Assembly (NCBI GenBank): GCA_003220435.1
Contig: QHSL01000078.1
Coordinates: forward strand, 32,629 to 96,628
From: Candidatus Rokuibacteriota bacterium
GTDB taxonomy: Bacteria > Methylomirabilota > Methylomirabilia > Rokubacteriales > CSP1-6
Direction: 5' to 3'
DNA length: 64,000 bases
Shown: positions 19,632-28,413 of the stretch, piece after piece
How positions within the stretch are numbered: the first letter of the stretch is position 1
Layout: every line of letters begins with the position of its first letter
Notes under the pieces: model-generated
What the model was told of the DNA's origin: nothing
Databases searched by the model: none
The model's input: only the letters and a program-made list of their open reading frames with translations
Program-made: the position numbers and the translations under genes

Positions 19632-21194
19632 GTGCAGGGTGTCTTCACCGCCGAGGAGATGCGGCGGCTCGACCGGCGCGCGATCACCGAGCTGGGCATC
19701 CCCGGCGCGACCCTCATGGAGAACGCCGGTCGCGGCGCCGCCGACGCGATCGCCGCCGCGCTCCCCGGGCTCGGCGCGCCGCTGCGGGGCGCGCGGGTGG
19801 TCGTCGTCTGCGGCAAGGGCGGCAACGCAGGCGATGGCTTCGTCGTCGCCCGATGGCTCAAGCGCCACGGCGCGCGCCCCTCGGTGGTGCTCGCCTTCCC
19901 GCCCGCCGAGATCGGCGGCGACGCCGGGCAGAAGCTCGCGGAGCTCAGACGCGCGGGAATTCGTCCCATCCAGCTCGAGGACGACGCGGCGGCCGCGGCT
20001 CAGCTTTCGCGGGCCCACGTCGTGGTCGACGCGCTCCTGGGGACCGGCTCGCGCGGCGCGCCGGAAGGGACTGTCGCGCGGGCGATCGCGCTGATCAATC
20101 GGAGTGCGCGACCGGTCGTCGCGCTCGATATTCCCTCCGGGATCTCCGCCGACGGCGGAGCTCATCAGGGAGTCGCCGTCCACGCGGTGATGACCCTGAC
20201 GTTCGCCGGGCTCAAGCGCGGGCTGGTCACGGGCCCGGGCGCCTCGCTGGCCGGACGCGTGAAGGTGATCCCGATCGGCGTGCCCGATGCCGAGGTCGCG
20301 CGCACGGTCACGACCTTTCTCCTCGAGCGGAGCGACGTCCGGCGGCATTTTCCGCCGCGCCCGCGCGGAGCGCACAAGGGGACCTACGGCCATCTGCTGC
20401 TGGTGGCCGGCTCGCTCGGCAAGACCGGCGCGGCCGCGCTGGGGGCCTTGGCCGCCATGCGCTGCGGAGGCGGGCTCGTCACGGTCGCGACGCCTCTCAG
20501 CCAGCAGCCGATCGTCGCGAGCCTGGTGGTGGAAGCGATGACCGAGCCGCTGCCCGAGACGGCCGCCCGCACGCTCGGGCTGAAGGCGCGCGAAGTCGTG
20601 GCCGAGCTGGCCGCATCGCGCGACGCCGTCGCCATCGGCTCTGGCATCGGCCTCGATGCGGAGACTCAACAGGTCGCGCGGAGCCTGGTCGCCGAGCTAC
20701 GCAAGGTGCTGGCGGTCGACGCCGACGGGCTGACGGCGCTCGCCCGCCACCTCGAGACGCTGCGCGCGGCGCCGGCGGCGCGCTGCCTCACGCCGCATCC
20801 CGGCGAGATGGCGCGGATGCTCGAGATCAGCGTGGCCGACGTGGAGCGCGACCGGATCGAGTGCGTGCGCTCGTTCGCCACGCGCCACGGGGCACACGTC
20901 GTGCTCAAGGGCGCCGGGAGCGTGATCGGTGCGCCGGACGGCCGCGTGTTCGTGAATCCCACGGGCAACCCCGGGATGGCGAGCGGCGGCGCCGGCGACG
21001 TGCTCACCGGCATGCTCGGCGCCTTCCTGGCGCGCGGCATCGAGCCCGGCGCCGCGCTGCAGGCGAGCGTCTACCTGCACGGCAGCGCCGGGGACATCGC
21101 CGCCGAGCGCGTCGGTGAAGAGTCGCTGATCGCGCGGGACGTCATCGCGGCGATCCCGGAAGCGTTCACGAGGCTCCGTGTCGACGCAGACTGA
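19632..21194 (+). CDS. nnrD: Bifunctional NAD(P)H-hydrate epimerase/dehydratase
   Basis: The 520-residue fusion repairs damaged NAD(P)H hydrates. The N-terminal NnrE (YjeF_N) epimerase domain has VFTAEEMRRLDR and VCGKGGNAGDGFVVAR. The C-terminal NnrD ribokinase-like dehydratase has KGTYGHLLLVAGS, LTPHPGEMARML, VVLKGAGSVI and the catalytic NPTGNPGMASGGAGDVL. The GTG start lies 5 bases after the preceding stop. The tsaE gene begins inside its 3' end. Confidence 0.95.
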   Translation: MQGVFTAEEMRRLDRRAITELGIPGATLMENAGRGAADAIAAALPGLGAPLRGARVVVVCGKGGNAGDGFVVARWLKRHGARPSVVLAFPPAEIGGDAGQKLAELRRAGIRPIQLEDDAAAAAQLSRAHVVVDALLGTGSRGAPEGTVARAIALINRSARPVVALDIPSGISADGGAHQGVAVHAVMTLTFAGLKRGLVTGPGASLAGRVKVIPIGVPDAEVARTVTTFLLERSDVRRHFPPRPRGAHKGTYGHLLLVAGSLGKTGAAALGALAAMRCGGGLVTVATPLSQQPIVASLVVEAMTEPLPETAARTLGLKAREVVAELAASRDAVAIGSGIGLDAETQQVARSLVAELRKVLAVDADGLTALARHLETLRAAPAARCLTPHPGEMARMLEISVADVERDRIECVRSFATRHGAHVVLKGAGSVIGAPDGRVFVNPTGNPGMASGGAGDVLTGMLGAFLARGIEPGAALQASVYLHGSAGDIAAERVGEESLIARDVIAAIPEAFTRLRVDAD

Positions 21195-21600
21195 GATTGC
21201 CTCGGCAAGCCCGGCGGAGACCGAGGCCGCCGGCGAGCGTCTCGGCCGTGTCCTACGGCCCGGCGCGGTGGTCGCTCTGACCGGAGAGCTCGGCGCGGGC
21301 AAGACGTGCTTCATCCAAGGTCTCGTTCAGGGTCTCGGTTCCGCGGTCCGCGCCACGAGCCCGACCTTCGTGCTCGTCAACCAGTACAAGGGCCGTGTAC
21401 CCGTCTACCATGTCGACGCGTACCGGACCGAGAGCCTGACGGAGCTGATGGATCTCGGCCTTCTCGAGCTGATGAGCGGTGAAGGGGTGACCCTGATCGA
21501 GTGGGCCGACAAGCTGGCGTCCTTGCTGCCGCCCGACGCGATCCATGTGAGCATCCGTGGCGTCGGCGACGAGCCGCGCCTGATCACGATCCGCGCGTGA
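21178..21600 (+). CDS. tsaE: tRNA threonylcarbamoyladenosine ATPase TsaE
   Basis: The 140-residue protein has the Walker A motif GELGAGKT, the family motif SPTFVLVNQY and the HVDAYR and IEWADK elements. TsaE drives the TsaB/TsaD complex that makes t6A on tRNAs reading ANN codons. It overlaps nnrD by 17 bases with a GTG start; nnrD-tsaE is a widespread order. A usual tsaB neighbour is not seen here. Confidence 0.93.
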   Translation: MSTQTEIASASPAETEAAGERLGRVLRPGAVVALTGELGAGKTCFIQGLVQGLGSAVRATSPTFVLVNQYKGRVPVYHVDAYRTESLTELMDLGLLELMSGEGVTLIEWADKLASLLPPDAIHVSIRGVGDEPRLITIRA

Positions 21601-21675
21601 CCGCGTCACCCGCTCGTCCTCCCGTATCGAAATCAGCGCGTTGACGCGCCCGCGCCCGCCGCGTACGACAGCCGT

Positions 21676-22350
21676 ATGGCCGTCGAACGCTGGCCCGAGA
21701 GCGATCGCCCGCGCGAGCGGCTCTACTGGAACGGCCCCGAGGCACTCGCCGACGCCGAGCTCCTGGCCATCCAGCTCGGATCGGGCACGCGCGGCAAGAG
21801 CGCGGTCGACCTCGCGCGCGAGGTGCTGGCGGCCTACGGCTCGCTCGCCGAGGTCGCGGGCCGCGACGCGATCGAGCTCGCGAAGGTCACGGGGGTGGGC
21901 CCGGCCAAGGCCGCCCGGCTCGTCGCGGCGTTCGAGCTGACCCGGCGTCTCCGGGCTCGCACCCCTGGAGCCCGGCTGGTCCTATCCGGTCCCGCCGAGG
22001 TCTACGCCGCGTTCGGGCCGCTCATGGAAGACCTCCCGCGCGAGGTCTTCCGTGTCGCGCTACTCGACGCGCAGAACGGTCTCTTGAGGGACCGCGTGAT
22101 CTCGCAGGGAACGCTGTCGGCCAGCCTGGTGCATCCGCGGGAGGTGTTCAAGCCGGCCATCCTCGAGTCGGCCGCGTCGGTGATCTTGCTGCACAACCAT
22201 CCGAGCGGCGACCCCACGCCCAGCCGCGAGGACATCCGGCTGACGCGCCAACTCGTCGAGTGCGCGCGTCTCCTGGACCTCCGGATCCACGATCACCTCG
22301 TGATCGGGCACGGCCGCTTCGTCAGCCTCGCCGAAAGGGGGATCATCTAG
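21676..22350 (+). CDS. radC: RadC/JAB-domain protein
   Basis: The 224-residue protein begins with the UPF0758 helix-hairpin-helix part (LADAELLAIQLGSGTRGKS, VTGVGPAKAARL). The C-terminal JAB metalloprotease-like domain has HNHPSGDPTPSREDI. The name RadC is historical and the biochemical role is unclear. It converges on a small minus-strand ORF 14 bases away. Confidence 0.92.
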   Translation: MAVERWPESDRPRERLYWNGPEALADAELLAIQLGSGTRGKSAVDLAREVLAAYGSLAEVAGRDAIELAKVTGVGPAKAARLVAAFELTRRLRARTPGARLVLSGPAEVYAAFGPLMEDLPREVFRVALLDAQNGLLRDRVISQGTLSASLVHPREVFKPAILESAASVILLHNHPSGDPTPSREDIRLTRQLVECARLLDLRIHDHLVIGHGRFVSLAERGII

Positions 22351-22364
22351 GACCGGCCCGGGCG

Positions 22365-22607
22365 TCAGCTCTTCGCCAGCTTCTCGATTTCCTTTCGAGG
22401 CAGTGTCTGGAGGCGCGAGAGCAGCGACTTCACCTTGCTCTCACAGGAATGATCGGCCAGGATCAGCTTCTTCGAGCGGGTACCGTCGACGATGTAGGCC
22501 ACCCAATCGTCGAGATTGGGTGTGCCCCGCCAGGCCACAGTGACGCCACTCATACGCAGGCGTCGCCGGCCCTCCACCTTCGCAAGCGGTTTTCTACTGC
22601 CGTCCAT
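22365..22607 (-). CDS. Small hypothetical protein, 80 residues
   Basis: A basic 80-residue protein with a Trp-containing centre and a Lys-rich C-terminus. A TGGAGGT stretch precedes the ATG by about 10 bases on the minus strand, which supports translation. No domain is recognised and no membrane segment is visible. It could be a chance ORF, but the SD-like site and moderately normal composition argue for a real gene. Confidence 0.45.
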   Translation of the reverse strand: MDGSRKPLAKVEGRRRLRMSGVTVAWRGTPNLDDWVAYIVDGTRSKKLILADHSCESKVKSLLSRLQTLPRKEIEKLAKS

Positions 22608-22881
22608 CGCGCTGTGTACCTCCAGGAGAGGGGACCGGTCGTGGCGACCGCGGCGCAGCCTTGAATTGAACAGGTGACATCGCGCGCCAACCTTACGAGC
22701 GCGCTGATTTCAGTGTCAAGGTCTCGTTTGCCCGCAAAAAATGCGTGCGCGCCAACGCTTCACGAAGCGCGCCCGCGTGGAATCCGGGGATCTTGGGGGG
22801 TGCGCTCTCCGTGGACGAATGGACCGTCATATTTCGACGACGCCCTCGTGAGATCGCGTCAGACCGTGCGATTTTGTCGTC

Positions 22882-22908
22882 TGTGGATAGCGGTGGACAA
22901 GTGGATAA
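22882..22908. other. Cluster of three DnaA-box-like 9-mers
   Basis: Within 27 bases lie TGTGGATAG, GGTGGACAA and AGTGGATAA, all in the same orientation. These are one or two mismatches from the DnaA box TGTGGATAA. They lie in a 333-base non-coding stretch (22608-22940) between the small ORF and the end of pyrD, next to a T-rich patch (ATTTTGTCG). The rest of that stretch shows no gene. It may be a DnaA-binding regulatory site or a chance cluster. Confidence 0.35.
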
Positions 22909-22940
22909 CGTGTGAGCATTTTCCTTGCCGTTCGAGCGGG

Positions 22941-23927
22941 TCAGCGCTCCGCAAGAACGCGCTCGAGGATCCGGCGAGCCAGAATCGGCCCGCGAGTGAC
23001 GAATCCGGTGAAGTATCCGACGGCGTTCGCCCCCGCGTGGAGAAGCTGCAGCGCCTTGTCGGGAGAGTCCACGCCGCCGGTTGCGATGATCTCGAGATCG
23101 CGGCCGAACGCGCCTCGCGTCCGGCGCAGATTCGCAAGCGTCGCCGGGAAGATGTCAGGTCCGGAGAGACCCCCGGCGCCCTGAGAGAGCCGTGGGTCCT
23201 CGATGCGTCGCGTGTTGCCGTAGTTGACGATTCGCACGCCCGCGTCGAGCGCGGCCGGGATGATCTGTGACTGATTTGTCTCGTCGAAGTCGGGTGAAAG
23301 CTTGACGATCAGTGGCTTGGACGTGGCTCCGCGAACCTCGCGCAGGAGCGCTGCGAGCTCGCCGGGCTTGCGGCTCCACTCGTACACCAGCTTGGTGTTG
23401 GGGGACGAGATGTTGAACTCGACCAGGTCGCCGAGCGGGCCGAGCTCGCGCACGAGCGTCACGTACTGATCGATCGACTCGCCGGCCACGCTGATGATCA
23501 GGGGGACGCGCTGGGGAATGTGCGCCACCGCCGCCCGGAACCCCGCGAGGCCAGGATTCTGAAAGCCGTTGCAGTTCACGAGGCCCGGCCCGGCGTCGGA
23601 GCGGGTCCGGATCAGGTTGGGTTGGGGATGGCCGGGGCGAGGGTCGACCGTAATCGACTTGGCAGTGACGGCGCCGAAACCCAGGCCCATCGCGCGCGAC
23701 AGGATCCGCGGATCGTAGTACATCGCGGCGAGGATGAGGGGATTGGGCAAGGCCACGCCCCCCAGCGTCACGGCGAGCCTCGGATCCTCGAGGCGGAAGC
23801 CGCCGAGTCGGTCGAGCGGCAGCAGGCGCAGCACGCTCTGGCCAAGAGCGATCGCGGCCGGCTCGGGGAGGCGGCAGAGGAGGTCGTCGTAGAAGAACCG
23901 GTAGAGGGCTGCGATCGATCGGCTCAT
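22941..23927 (-). CDS. pyrD: Dihydroorotate dehydrogenase, class 2
   Basis: The 328-residue enzyme oxidises dihydroorotate to orotate with quinone as acceptor at the inner membrane. The N-terminal helix (SIAALYRFFYDDLLCRLP) is the membrane-docking part of class 2 enzymes. NPLILAAMYYDPRILSR, NCNGFQNPGL, FNISSPNTKL and VKLSPDFDE follow, then TGGVDSPDKALQLLHAGA. I place the start at the second Met (23927), because the family begins with the docking helix. Confidence 0.9.
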   Translation of the reverse strand: MSRSIAALYRFFYDDLLCRLPEPAAIALGQSVLRLLPLDRLGGFRLEDPRLAVTLGGVALPNPLILAAMYYDPRILSRAMGLGFGAVTAKSITVDPRPGHPQPNLIRTRSDAGPGLVNCNGFQNPGLAGFRAAVAHIPQRVPLIISVAGESIDQYVTLVRELGPLGDLVEFNISSPNTKLVYEWSRKPGELAALLREVRGATSKPLIVKLSPDFDETNQSQIIPAALDAGVRIVNYGNTRRIEDPRLSQGAGGLSGPDIFPATLANLRRTRGAFGRDLEIIATGGVDSPDKALQLLHAGANAVGYFTGFVTRGPILARRILERVLAER

Positions 23928-23960
23928 TCGCGACGACCGGCCGGAGGATAACACGCGCTC

Positions 23961-23989
23961 TTGACGATGGCGACGGTGCCATTTAGGGT
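23961..23989 (+). promoter_or_regulatory. Sigma70-like promoter TTGACG-17-TAGGGT
   Basis: TTGACG (23961-23966) and TAGGGT (23984-23989) are separated by 17 bases. The downstream gene starts 6 bases later, so any transcript would be leaderless or nearly so. Confidence 0.45.
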
Positions 23990-23995
23990 AAGACG

Positions 23996-24793
23996 TTGAA
24001 ATTCATCGTGAACTGGCGCCGCGCAGCTCTCGTCAGCATCATAGCTCTCACCACCGCCTGCGCGACCACGCTGGGGACGGGTGACGCGCCGCCGCCCCGC
24101 CTCGACCAGCGGATCGCCGCGCCGTCGTTCTCTTTCGGGGCCGACACGTTCACGTTTCCCAACCTGATCGGCGCGCGGCACCCGGACGAACCCGATATCT
24201 ACGCGCACTATTGCTTCGTGCTGGCGCGCGGGCTGCGCCAGTTCGCCCAGTTCGCGCGGTTCGACCCGGCTCTGCCCAAGCTCGATCGGGCCGGCTACGT
24301 CGAGCGCGTCCAGCGCGTCGCCGACCGGTCGGTGTGGAAGCCGGCTCTTTCCCCCGACGATCGGGTCGTCATCCCCGGCTACGCGAACCTGCGCGAGTTC
24401 TCGCGCGCCGAAGAGCTCGCGGTCAAGGAGGGGCTCGGCGGTCGGTTCTGGACCTGGGTGCACTGGACCAACTGGCGCGTCATGTTTCCAGTGACCAGGA
24501 GCCACCAGGAGGCGGTCGCTCGCGAGATCATCGACGACCTGCGCGCCGGCCGGCTGGTCCAGCTCCTGGTGACGAACTGGCCGAAGCCGGAGCTGAACCA
24601 CACGGTGGTCGTCTTCGAGTCGCGCTCGGCGGAAAATGGCATCGAGTTCGTCGTGTGGGATCCGAACAATCCGTCCGAGCCCGGCGTCATGACGTTCGAC
24701 CATGGCGCCCGCCGATTCTGGGCGACTGATCTCTACGACACGGAGCCGGGGCCGATCCGAGCGTTCCGCATGTACTATTCTCCGCTGCTGTGA
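23996..24793 (+). CDS. Lipoprotein with possible cysteine-peptidase-like fold
   Basis: The 265-residue product has a lipoprotein signal with Cys22 (ALTTACAT). The mature part contains AHYCFVLARGLRQF (Cys73), LNHTVVVFE (His202) and VVWDPNNP (Asp222). This order resembles the Cys-His-Asp/Asn layout of papain-like or C39-like proteins; the function is inferred from spacing only. TTG at 23996 or GTG at 24008 may be the start. It stands alone before the ketosynthase cluster. Confidence 0.6.
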   Translation: MKFIVNWRRAALVSIIALTTACATTLGTGDAPPPRLDQRIAAPSFSFGADTFTFPNLIGARHPDEPDIYAHYCFVLARGLRQFAQFARFDPALPKLDRAGYVERVQRVADRSVWKPALSPDDRVVIPGYANLREFSRAEELAVKEGLGGRFWTWVHWTNWRVMFPVTRSHQEAVAREIIDDLRAGRLVQLLVTNWPKPELNHTVVVFESRSAENGIEFVVWDPNNPSEPGVMTFDHGARRFWATDLYDTEPGPIRAFRMYYSPLL

Positions 24794-24828
24794 CGATGCT
24801 TCCGCAATTCCTAGCCGCGCCTCAGCCA

Positions 24829-24865
24829 GCGGGGCCCGAGCCCCGCGACGGCTTGCGGCGCACAC
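24829..24865 (+). repeat. Dispersed repeat, copy A, with GC hairpin
   Basis: GCGGGGC/GCCCCGC (24829-24846, loop CCGA) forms a hairpin just after the lipoprotein gene. The 25 bases at 24841-24865 match 23 of 25 bases at 39168-39192, which also follows a GC hairpin. Copy A precedes the first ketosynthase gene and copy B precedes the 39248 gene. Confidence 0.5.
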
Positions 24866-24919
24866 GACCGCTCACGACGACCGTCGCGCGCCCGCCGGCG
24901 CGGCGGTACGGCGCCCGCG

Positions 24920-26110
24920 ATGGCTGGAGCCACGCGCCTGCGCGCTGAGCCCGTCGCGCTTGTCGCCGCCGGCGCCGTAACGCCGCTGGGCGCCGATCTC
25001 GACGCCTTCTGGTCCGGGCTCGTCACGGGAAGCGACGGGATCTCGGCGATCGAGCGGTTCCCGGTGGCCGACCTGCGGGTCGGGCGCGGCGGCGAGATCA
25101 AGAAGCTCCGGCCGCTGCCGACCCCACGTCAGCCTGGATGCCGCGCCACACACCTCCTGCTGGCCGCGGCCGAAGACCTGCTCGCCCGCGCCGAGATCAG
25201 CGCAGAGCCGTCACGGGTGGCGGTCGTCGTCGGCACCGCGCTCGGCGGCGTCGAGCAGCTCGAGCGAGCCCTGGCGCCCCAGGGCCGCCCGCGCCACGCC
25301 GCCGCGGCCTTCTACGACACGCCCACGCACGCGCTCGCGCGCCGTGTCGACGCGCGGGGGCCGGTCGTCACCGTGTCGACCGCCTGCGCTGCGGGGGCCA
25401 CGGCCCTCGGTGCGGCGGCCGATCTGCTGCGCGCGGACCTGGCCGACGTCGTGATCGCCGGCGGCTACGACGCGCTCTGCCGATTCGTCATGCGTGGCTT
25501 CGACGCGCTGCGCTCGCTCACGCGCGAGCGCGTGCGTCCGTTCGACCGCCGGCGCAGCGGCCTGCTGCTCGGCGAGGCGGCCGCCCTCGTGCTGATGACG
25601 CGCGACGAGAGGTCGGGGGATCCGAAGCTCGGTCGGCTGCTCGGCCACGCGAGCGCCAGCGACGCCGCGCACATCGCGGCGCCGGACCAGAACGGCCGCG
25701 GCCTCGAGCTGGCTGTTCGGTCGGCGATCGACGAGGCCGGGCTCACGCCCGATGACCTCGACTTCGTGAGCGCCCACGGAACCGGCACGCCGCTCAACGA
25801 TCGGATCGAGGCCGACGTGCTCAAGCGCACGCTCGGCGTTCGGGCTCACCAGATTCCCGTCAACTCGATCAAGGCGGGCCTGGGCCACACGATGGGCGCG
25901 GGCGCCACGCTCGAGGCGATCATGTGCCTGCTGGCTACGCGCGAGGGCGTCGTGCCTCACACCCTCGGGCTGGAGGATCCGGATCCCGCCTGCGACTTGG
26001 ACCTCGTGATGGAATCACCACGCGCCTTCCGCCCGAGAATCAGCCTCAGCACGTCGCTCGGCTTCGGCGGCTGCAACGCCGCCCTCGTGCTCGAGGGAAC
26101 CGAGGCGTGA
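24920..26110 (+). CDS. Beta-ketoacyl-ACP synthase (FabF-like), first pair
   Basis: The 396-residue protein is a complete KAS II-type ketosynthase. The active-site Cys156 lies in TVSTACAAGA, His286 in SAHGTGTPLND, Lys318 and His323 in SIKAGLGHTMGAG. It would catalyse decarboxylative condensation of malonyl-ACP with an acyl chain. The next gene, overlapping by GTGA, is a ketosynthase-like partner without the Cys. This KS/KS-like pairing is typical of type II polyketide, aryl polyene and related systems rather than primary fatty acid synthesis. Confidence 0.9.
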   Translation: MAGATRLRAEPVALVAAGAVTPLGADLDAFWSGLVTGSDGISAIERFPVADLRVGRGGEIKKLRPLPTPRQPGCRATHLLLAAAEDLLARAEISAEPSRVAVVVGTALGGVEQLERALAPQGRPRHAAAAFYDTPTHALARRVDARGPVVTVSTACAAGATALGAAADLLRADLADVVIAGGYDALCRFVMRGFDALRSLTRERVRPFDRRRSGLLLGEAAALVLMTRDERSGDPKLGRLLGHASASDAAHIAAPDQNGRGLELAVRSAIDEAGLTPDDLDFVSAHGTGTPLNDRIEADVLKRTLGVRAHQIPVNSIKAGLGHTMGAGATLEAIMCLLATREGVVPHTLGLEDPDPACDLDLVMESPRAFRPRISLSTSLGFGGCNAALVLEGTEA

Positions 26111-26940
26111 CCGGCACGACGGTCGAGCGCGTCGCGGTGCTCACGGGATGGGGCGAAGGGATCAGCGCCCTTCCGGCGGATGCTGCCCGGGCCGCGGCCG
26201 GCCGCCCCGTGATTCCGATTCCTCGCCCCGACCTTGCGGGCGACCGTTTCCGCCGCGCGACGCGGGAATGCCTGTTGGGCGTCGCGGCGGTCGATGCACT
26301 CCTCCGCGAGGGCGGGATGCCGCGGGACGCGATCCGAGGCACCTCGACCGCGCTGGTCTACGTCACCGGTGGTGCCTACGGCGCCTCGAACGCCGCGTTC
26401 ATCGCCGGATCGTCAGGCGCGCCGGCGGGCGACGCTCGCGAGACCAGGCACGCTCAGGCGTGGGCCGGCGCGCTGCACTTCCCGTACACGGCGCCGAGCG
26501 CGATGGCCGGGGAGGTTGCGATCGAGTTCGGGCTGACCGGGCAGTATGGCATCCTGATCGGCGGTGCGGTGGCGGCGATCGACGCCCTCTGGCAGGCGAC
26601 GCGGCTCCTGGCCGCCGGTCGCTGCACACGCGCGCTCGTGCTGGCAGTGGAGACCTTCCAAGAATGCGAAGGGCTCTACGCGCGCGGCCGCTGGCTCGTC
26701 CGACGGCCGCTCGTCGAGGCCGCCGCGTGCGCGCTGCTGGTCCCCGGCGCGCAGTCCGCGCAGTACAACGTGCCGCGGGCGCCCGCCGCGCTCGAGACCC
26801 TGGCGCTCGCCCGTGCCGGGGAGACGCTCGCGTGCGCGCCGCTGATTGCGCTGGCGCTCGCCCGTGATGGTGGGACGATAGGACCCATCAGCGTGACCGG
26901 CGAGTGGCGCGGCCGCCGCGCCGGGCTGCAGTGGCGGTAG
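26107..26940 (+). CDS. Cysteine-less ketosynthase-like protein, first pair
   Basis: The 277-residue protein aligns with the N-terminal half of thiolase-fold ketosynthases (TGGAYGASNAAF, FPYTAPSAMAGEVAIEFGLT). The position of the nucleophile in the following strand is Gly/Ala (ILIGGAVAAIDAL), not Cys. It ends before the usual HGTGT and GH motifs, so it is shorter than a full enzyme. By analogy with chain-length factors it probably forms a heterodimer with the preceding ketosynthase. The GTG start overlaps that gene's stop. Confidence 0.75.
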   Translation: MTGTTVERVAVLTGWGEGISALPADAARAAAGRPVIPIPRPDLAGDRFRRATRECLLGVAAVDALLREGGMPRDAIRGTSTALVYVTGGAYGASNAAFIAGSSGAPAGDARETRHAQAWAGALHFPYTAPSAMAGEVAIEFGLTGQYGILIGGAVAAIDALWQATRLLAAGRCTRALVLAVETFQECEGLYARGRWLVRRPLVEAAACALLVPGAQSAQYNVPRAPAALETLALARAGETLACAPLIALALARDGGTIGPISVTGEWRGRRAGLQWR

Positions 26941-26962
26941 GCGTCTAGGTCCTAGGAGGGCT

Positions 26963-27238
26963 ATGGAACCCAAAGAGGCGTTCGACGAGCTCAAGACGAT
27001 CCTCGTGACCCGGCTCAAGTTCGATCCGCGCCGGGCCGTCGACCTGACCCTCGAGACGATGCTGCCGAAGGGCGTCGAGGACTCGATCGGGCTGGACTCG
27101 CTCGACTTCATCGAGCTGTCGATCGCCATCGAGGAGCGGTTCGGCATCGTAATGGACGAGTCGGCGGACCTGGCCCCGCACTTCGCGTCGTTCGATACGC
27201 TGTCGCGCTACATTGCGTCGAGGACGACGCGCGCGTGA
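26963..27238 (+). CDS. Acyl carrier protein
   Basis: The 91-residue protein has the phosphopantetheine attachment motif GLDSLDFIEL with Ser46. It lies between the two ketosynthase pairs and likely carries the growing chain. Its stop overlaps the next gene's start as GTGA. An SD-like AGGAGGG lies about 6 bases before the ATG. AcpS at 18508 could activate it. Confidence 0.9.
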   Translation: MEPKEAFDELKTILVTRLKFDPRRAVDLTLETMLPKGVEDSIGLDSLDFIELSIAIEERFGIVMDESADLAPHFASFDTLSRYIASRTTRA

Positions 27239-28413
27239 AGCCCGTCGCGATCACCGGGCTCGGCGTCGTCAGCCCGTTCGGCGCCGGCGTCAAGGCGTAC
27301 TGGGAGGGGCTCAGCGGCGGCGTTTGTGCGATCCGGCCTATCACTCTGATCGATACCGAAGGGTTCCGCTGTCGGATCGCCGCCGAGGTGCCCCGTCCCA
27401 TCGCCGGCTCGGCGCGTCGCTCCCGCGCCGATCGGCTGGCGCTTGCCGCCGCACGAGAGGCGTTGGACGACGCCGGGGTCGATCGCGGCGATCGTGAGGA
27501 CGCCGCCGTGATCGTGGGCGCGGTCGGCGGCGGCATGCTCGAGGCCGAGGCGTGGCACTGGCGGCGCATGCGCGGTAGCGCCGAGCCGGTGCCGCGGCCG
27601 CTCGCCTCGAGCTTCCCCTCGGCGCACGCCGACGTGATCGGCAGCACCCTCGGCCTCGCGGGCCCGCGCGAGACCGTCGTGACCGCGTGCAGTTCCGGCG
27701 CCGCTTCTCTTGCGATGGCGACTGATCTGATCAGCGACGGCGTCGTCCCACTCGCCCTCGCCGGCGGAGTGGACGCGCTGACTCGGATCTGCTTCATGGG
27801 GTTCAACGCCCTGCGCCTCCTCGACCCGGCACCCTGTCGCCCCTTCGATCGCGACCGGCGCGGTATGTCGATCGGCGAGGGCGCGGCGTTCGTCGTGCTC
27901 GAGGACGGCGCGCGGGCCAGAGCGCGCGGGGCGCGCGTCTACGCCGAGCTCGTCGGTTACGGGATGACCGGTGACGCCTTCCACGTCACCTCGCCGCACC
28001 CGGAAGGCGAGGGGATGGCGCGGGCCATGCGGATCGCCCTGCGAGAGGCTGGCGTGGCCGCCGCGTCGGTCGGGTACGCGAACGCCCACGGCACGGCCAC
28101 GCCCCAGAACGACCGGATCGAGGCGCGGGCGATGCGCGACGTCTTCGGCGAGGGCGGGTTGCTCGTCAGCTCGACGAAATCGATGATCGGCCACACGATG
28201 GCCGCCGCTGGCACGCTCGAGGCGGTGGCGACCGTGCTGGCGCTCGTGAGCGAGCTCGTGCCTCCCACCGCGCAGCTCGAAACGCCGGACCCGGAGATTC
28301 CGTTCGATTGCGTGCCGCGCGCGGCCCGCGAGGCGGCGGTGGAGTTCGCCATCTCGAACTCGTTCGGCTTCGGCGGCCAGAACGTGACGCTCCTGTTCAA
28401 ACGCGCAGGGTGA
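27235..28413 (+). CDS. Beta-ketoacyl-ACP synthase (FabF-like), second pair
   Basis: The 392-residue protein is a second complete ketosynthase: Cys152 in VVTACSSGAAS, His285 in NAHGTATPQND, Lys315 and His320 in STKSMIGHTMAAAG. It is clearly different from the first one, so the two condense different substrates or stages. It overlaps the acyl carrier protein gene and the following ketosynthase-like gene. Confidence 0.92.
   Translation: MKPVAITGLGVVSPFGAGVKAYWEGLSGGVCAIRPITLIDTEGFRCRIAAEVPRPIAGSARRSRADRLALAAAREALDDAGVDRGDREDAAVIVGAVGGGMLEAEAWHWRRMRGSAEPVPRPLASSFPSAHADVIGSTLGLAGPRETVVTACSSGAASLAMATDLISDGVVPLALAGGVDALTRICFMGFNALRLLDPAPCRPFDRDRRGMSIGEGAAFVVLEDGARARARGARVYAELVGYGMTGDAFHVTSPHPEGEGMARAMRIALREAGVAAASVGYANAHGTATPQNDRIEARAMRDVFGEGGLLVSSTKSMIGHTMAAAGTLEAVATVLALVSELVPPTAQLETPDPEIPFDCVPRAAREAAVEFAISNSFGFGGQNVTLLFKRAG

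Noticed and set aside
26107..26940. The short ketosynthase-like gene as a broken pseudogene
   Set aside because: The frame is intact, coupled by overlap on its 5' side, and a second similar Cys-less partner follows the other ketosynthase.
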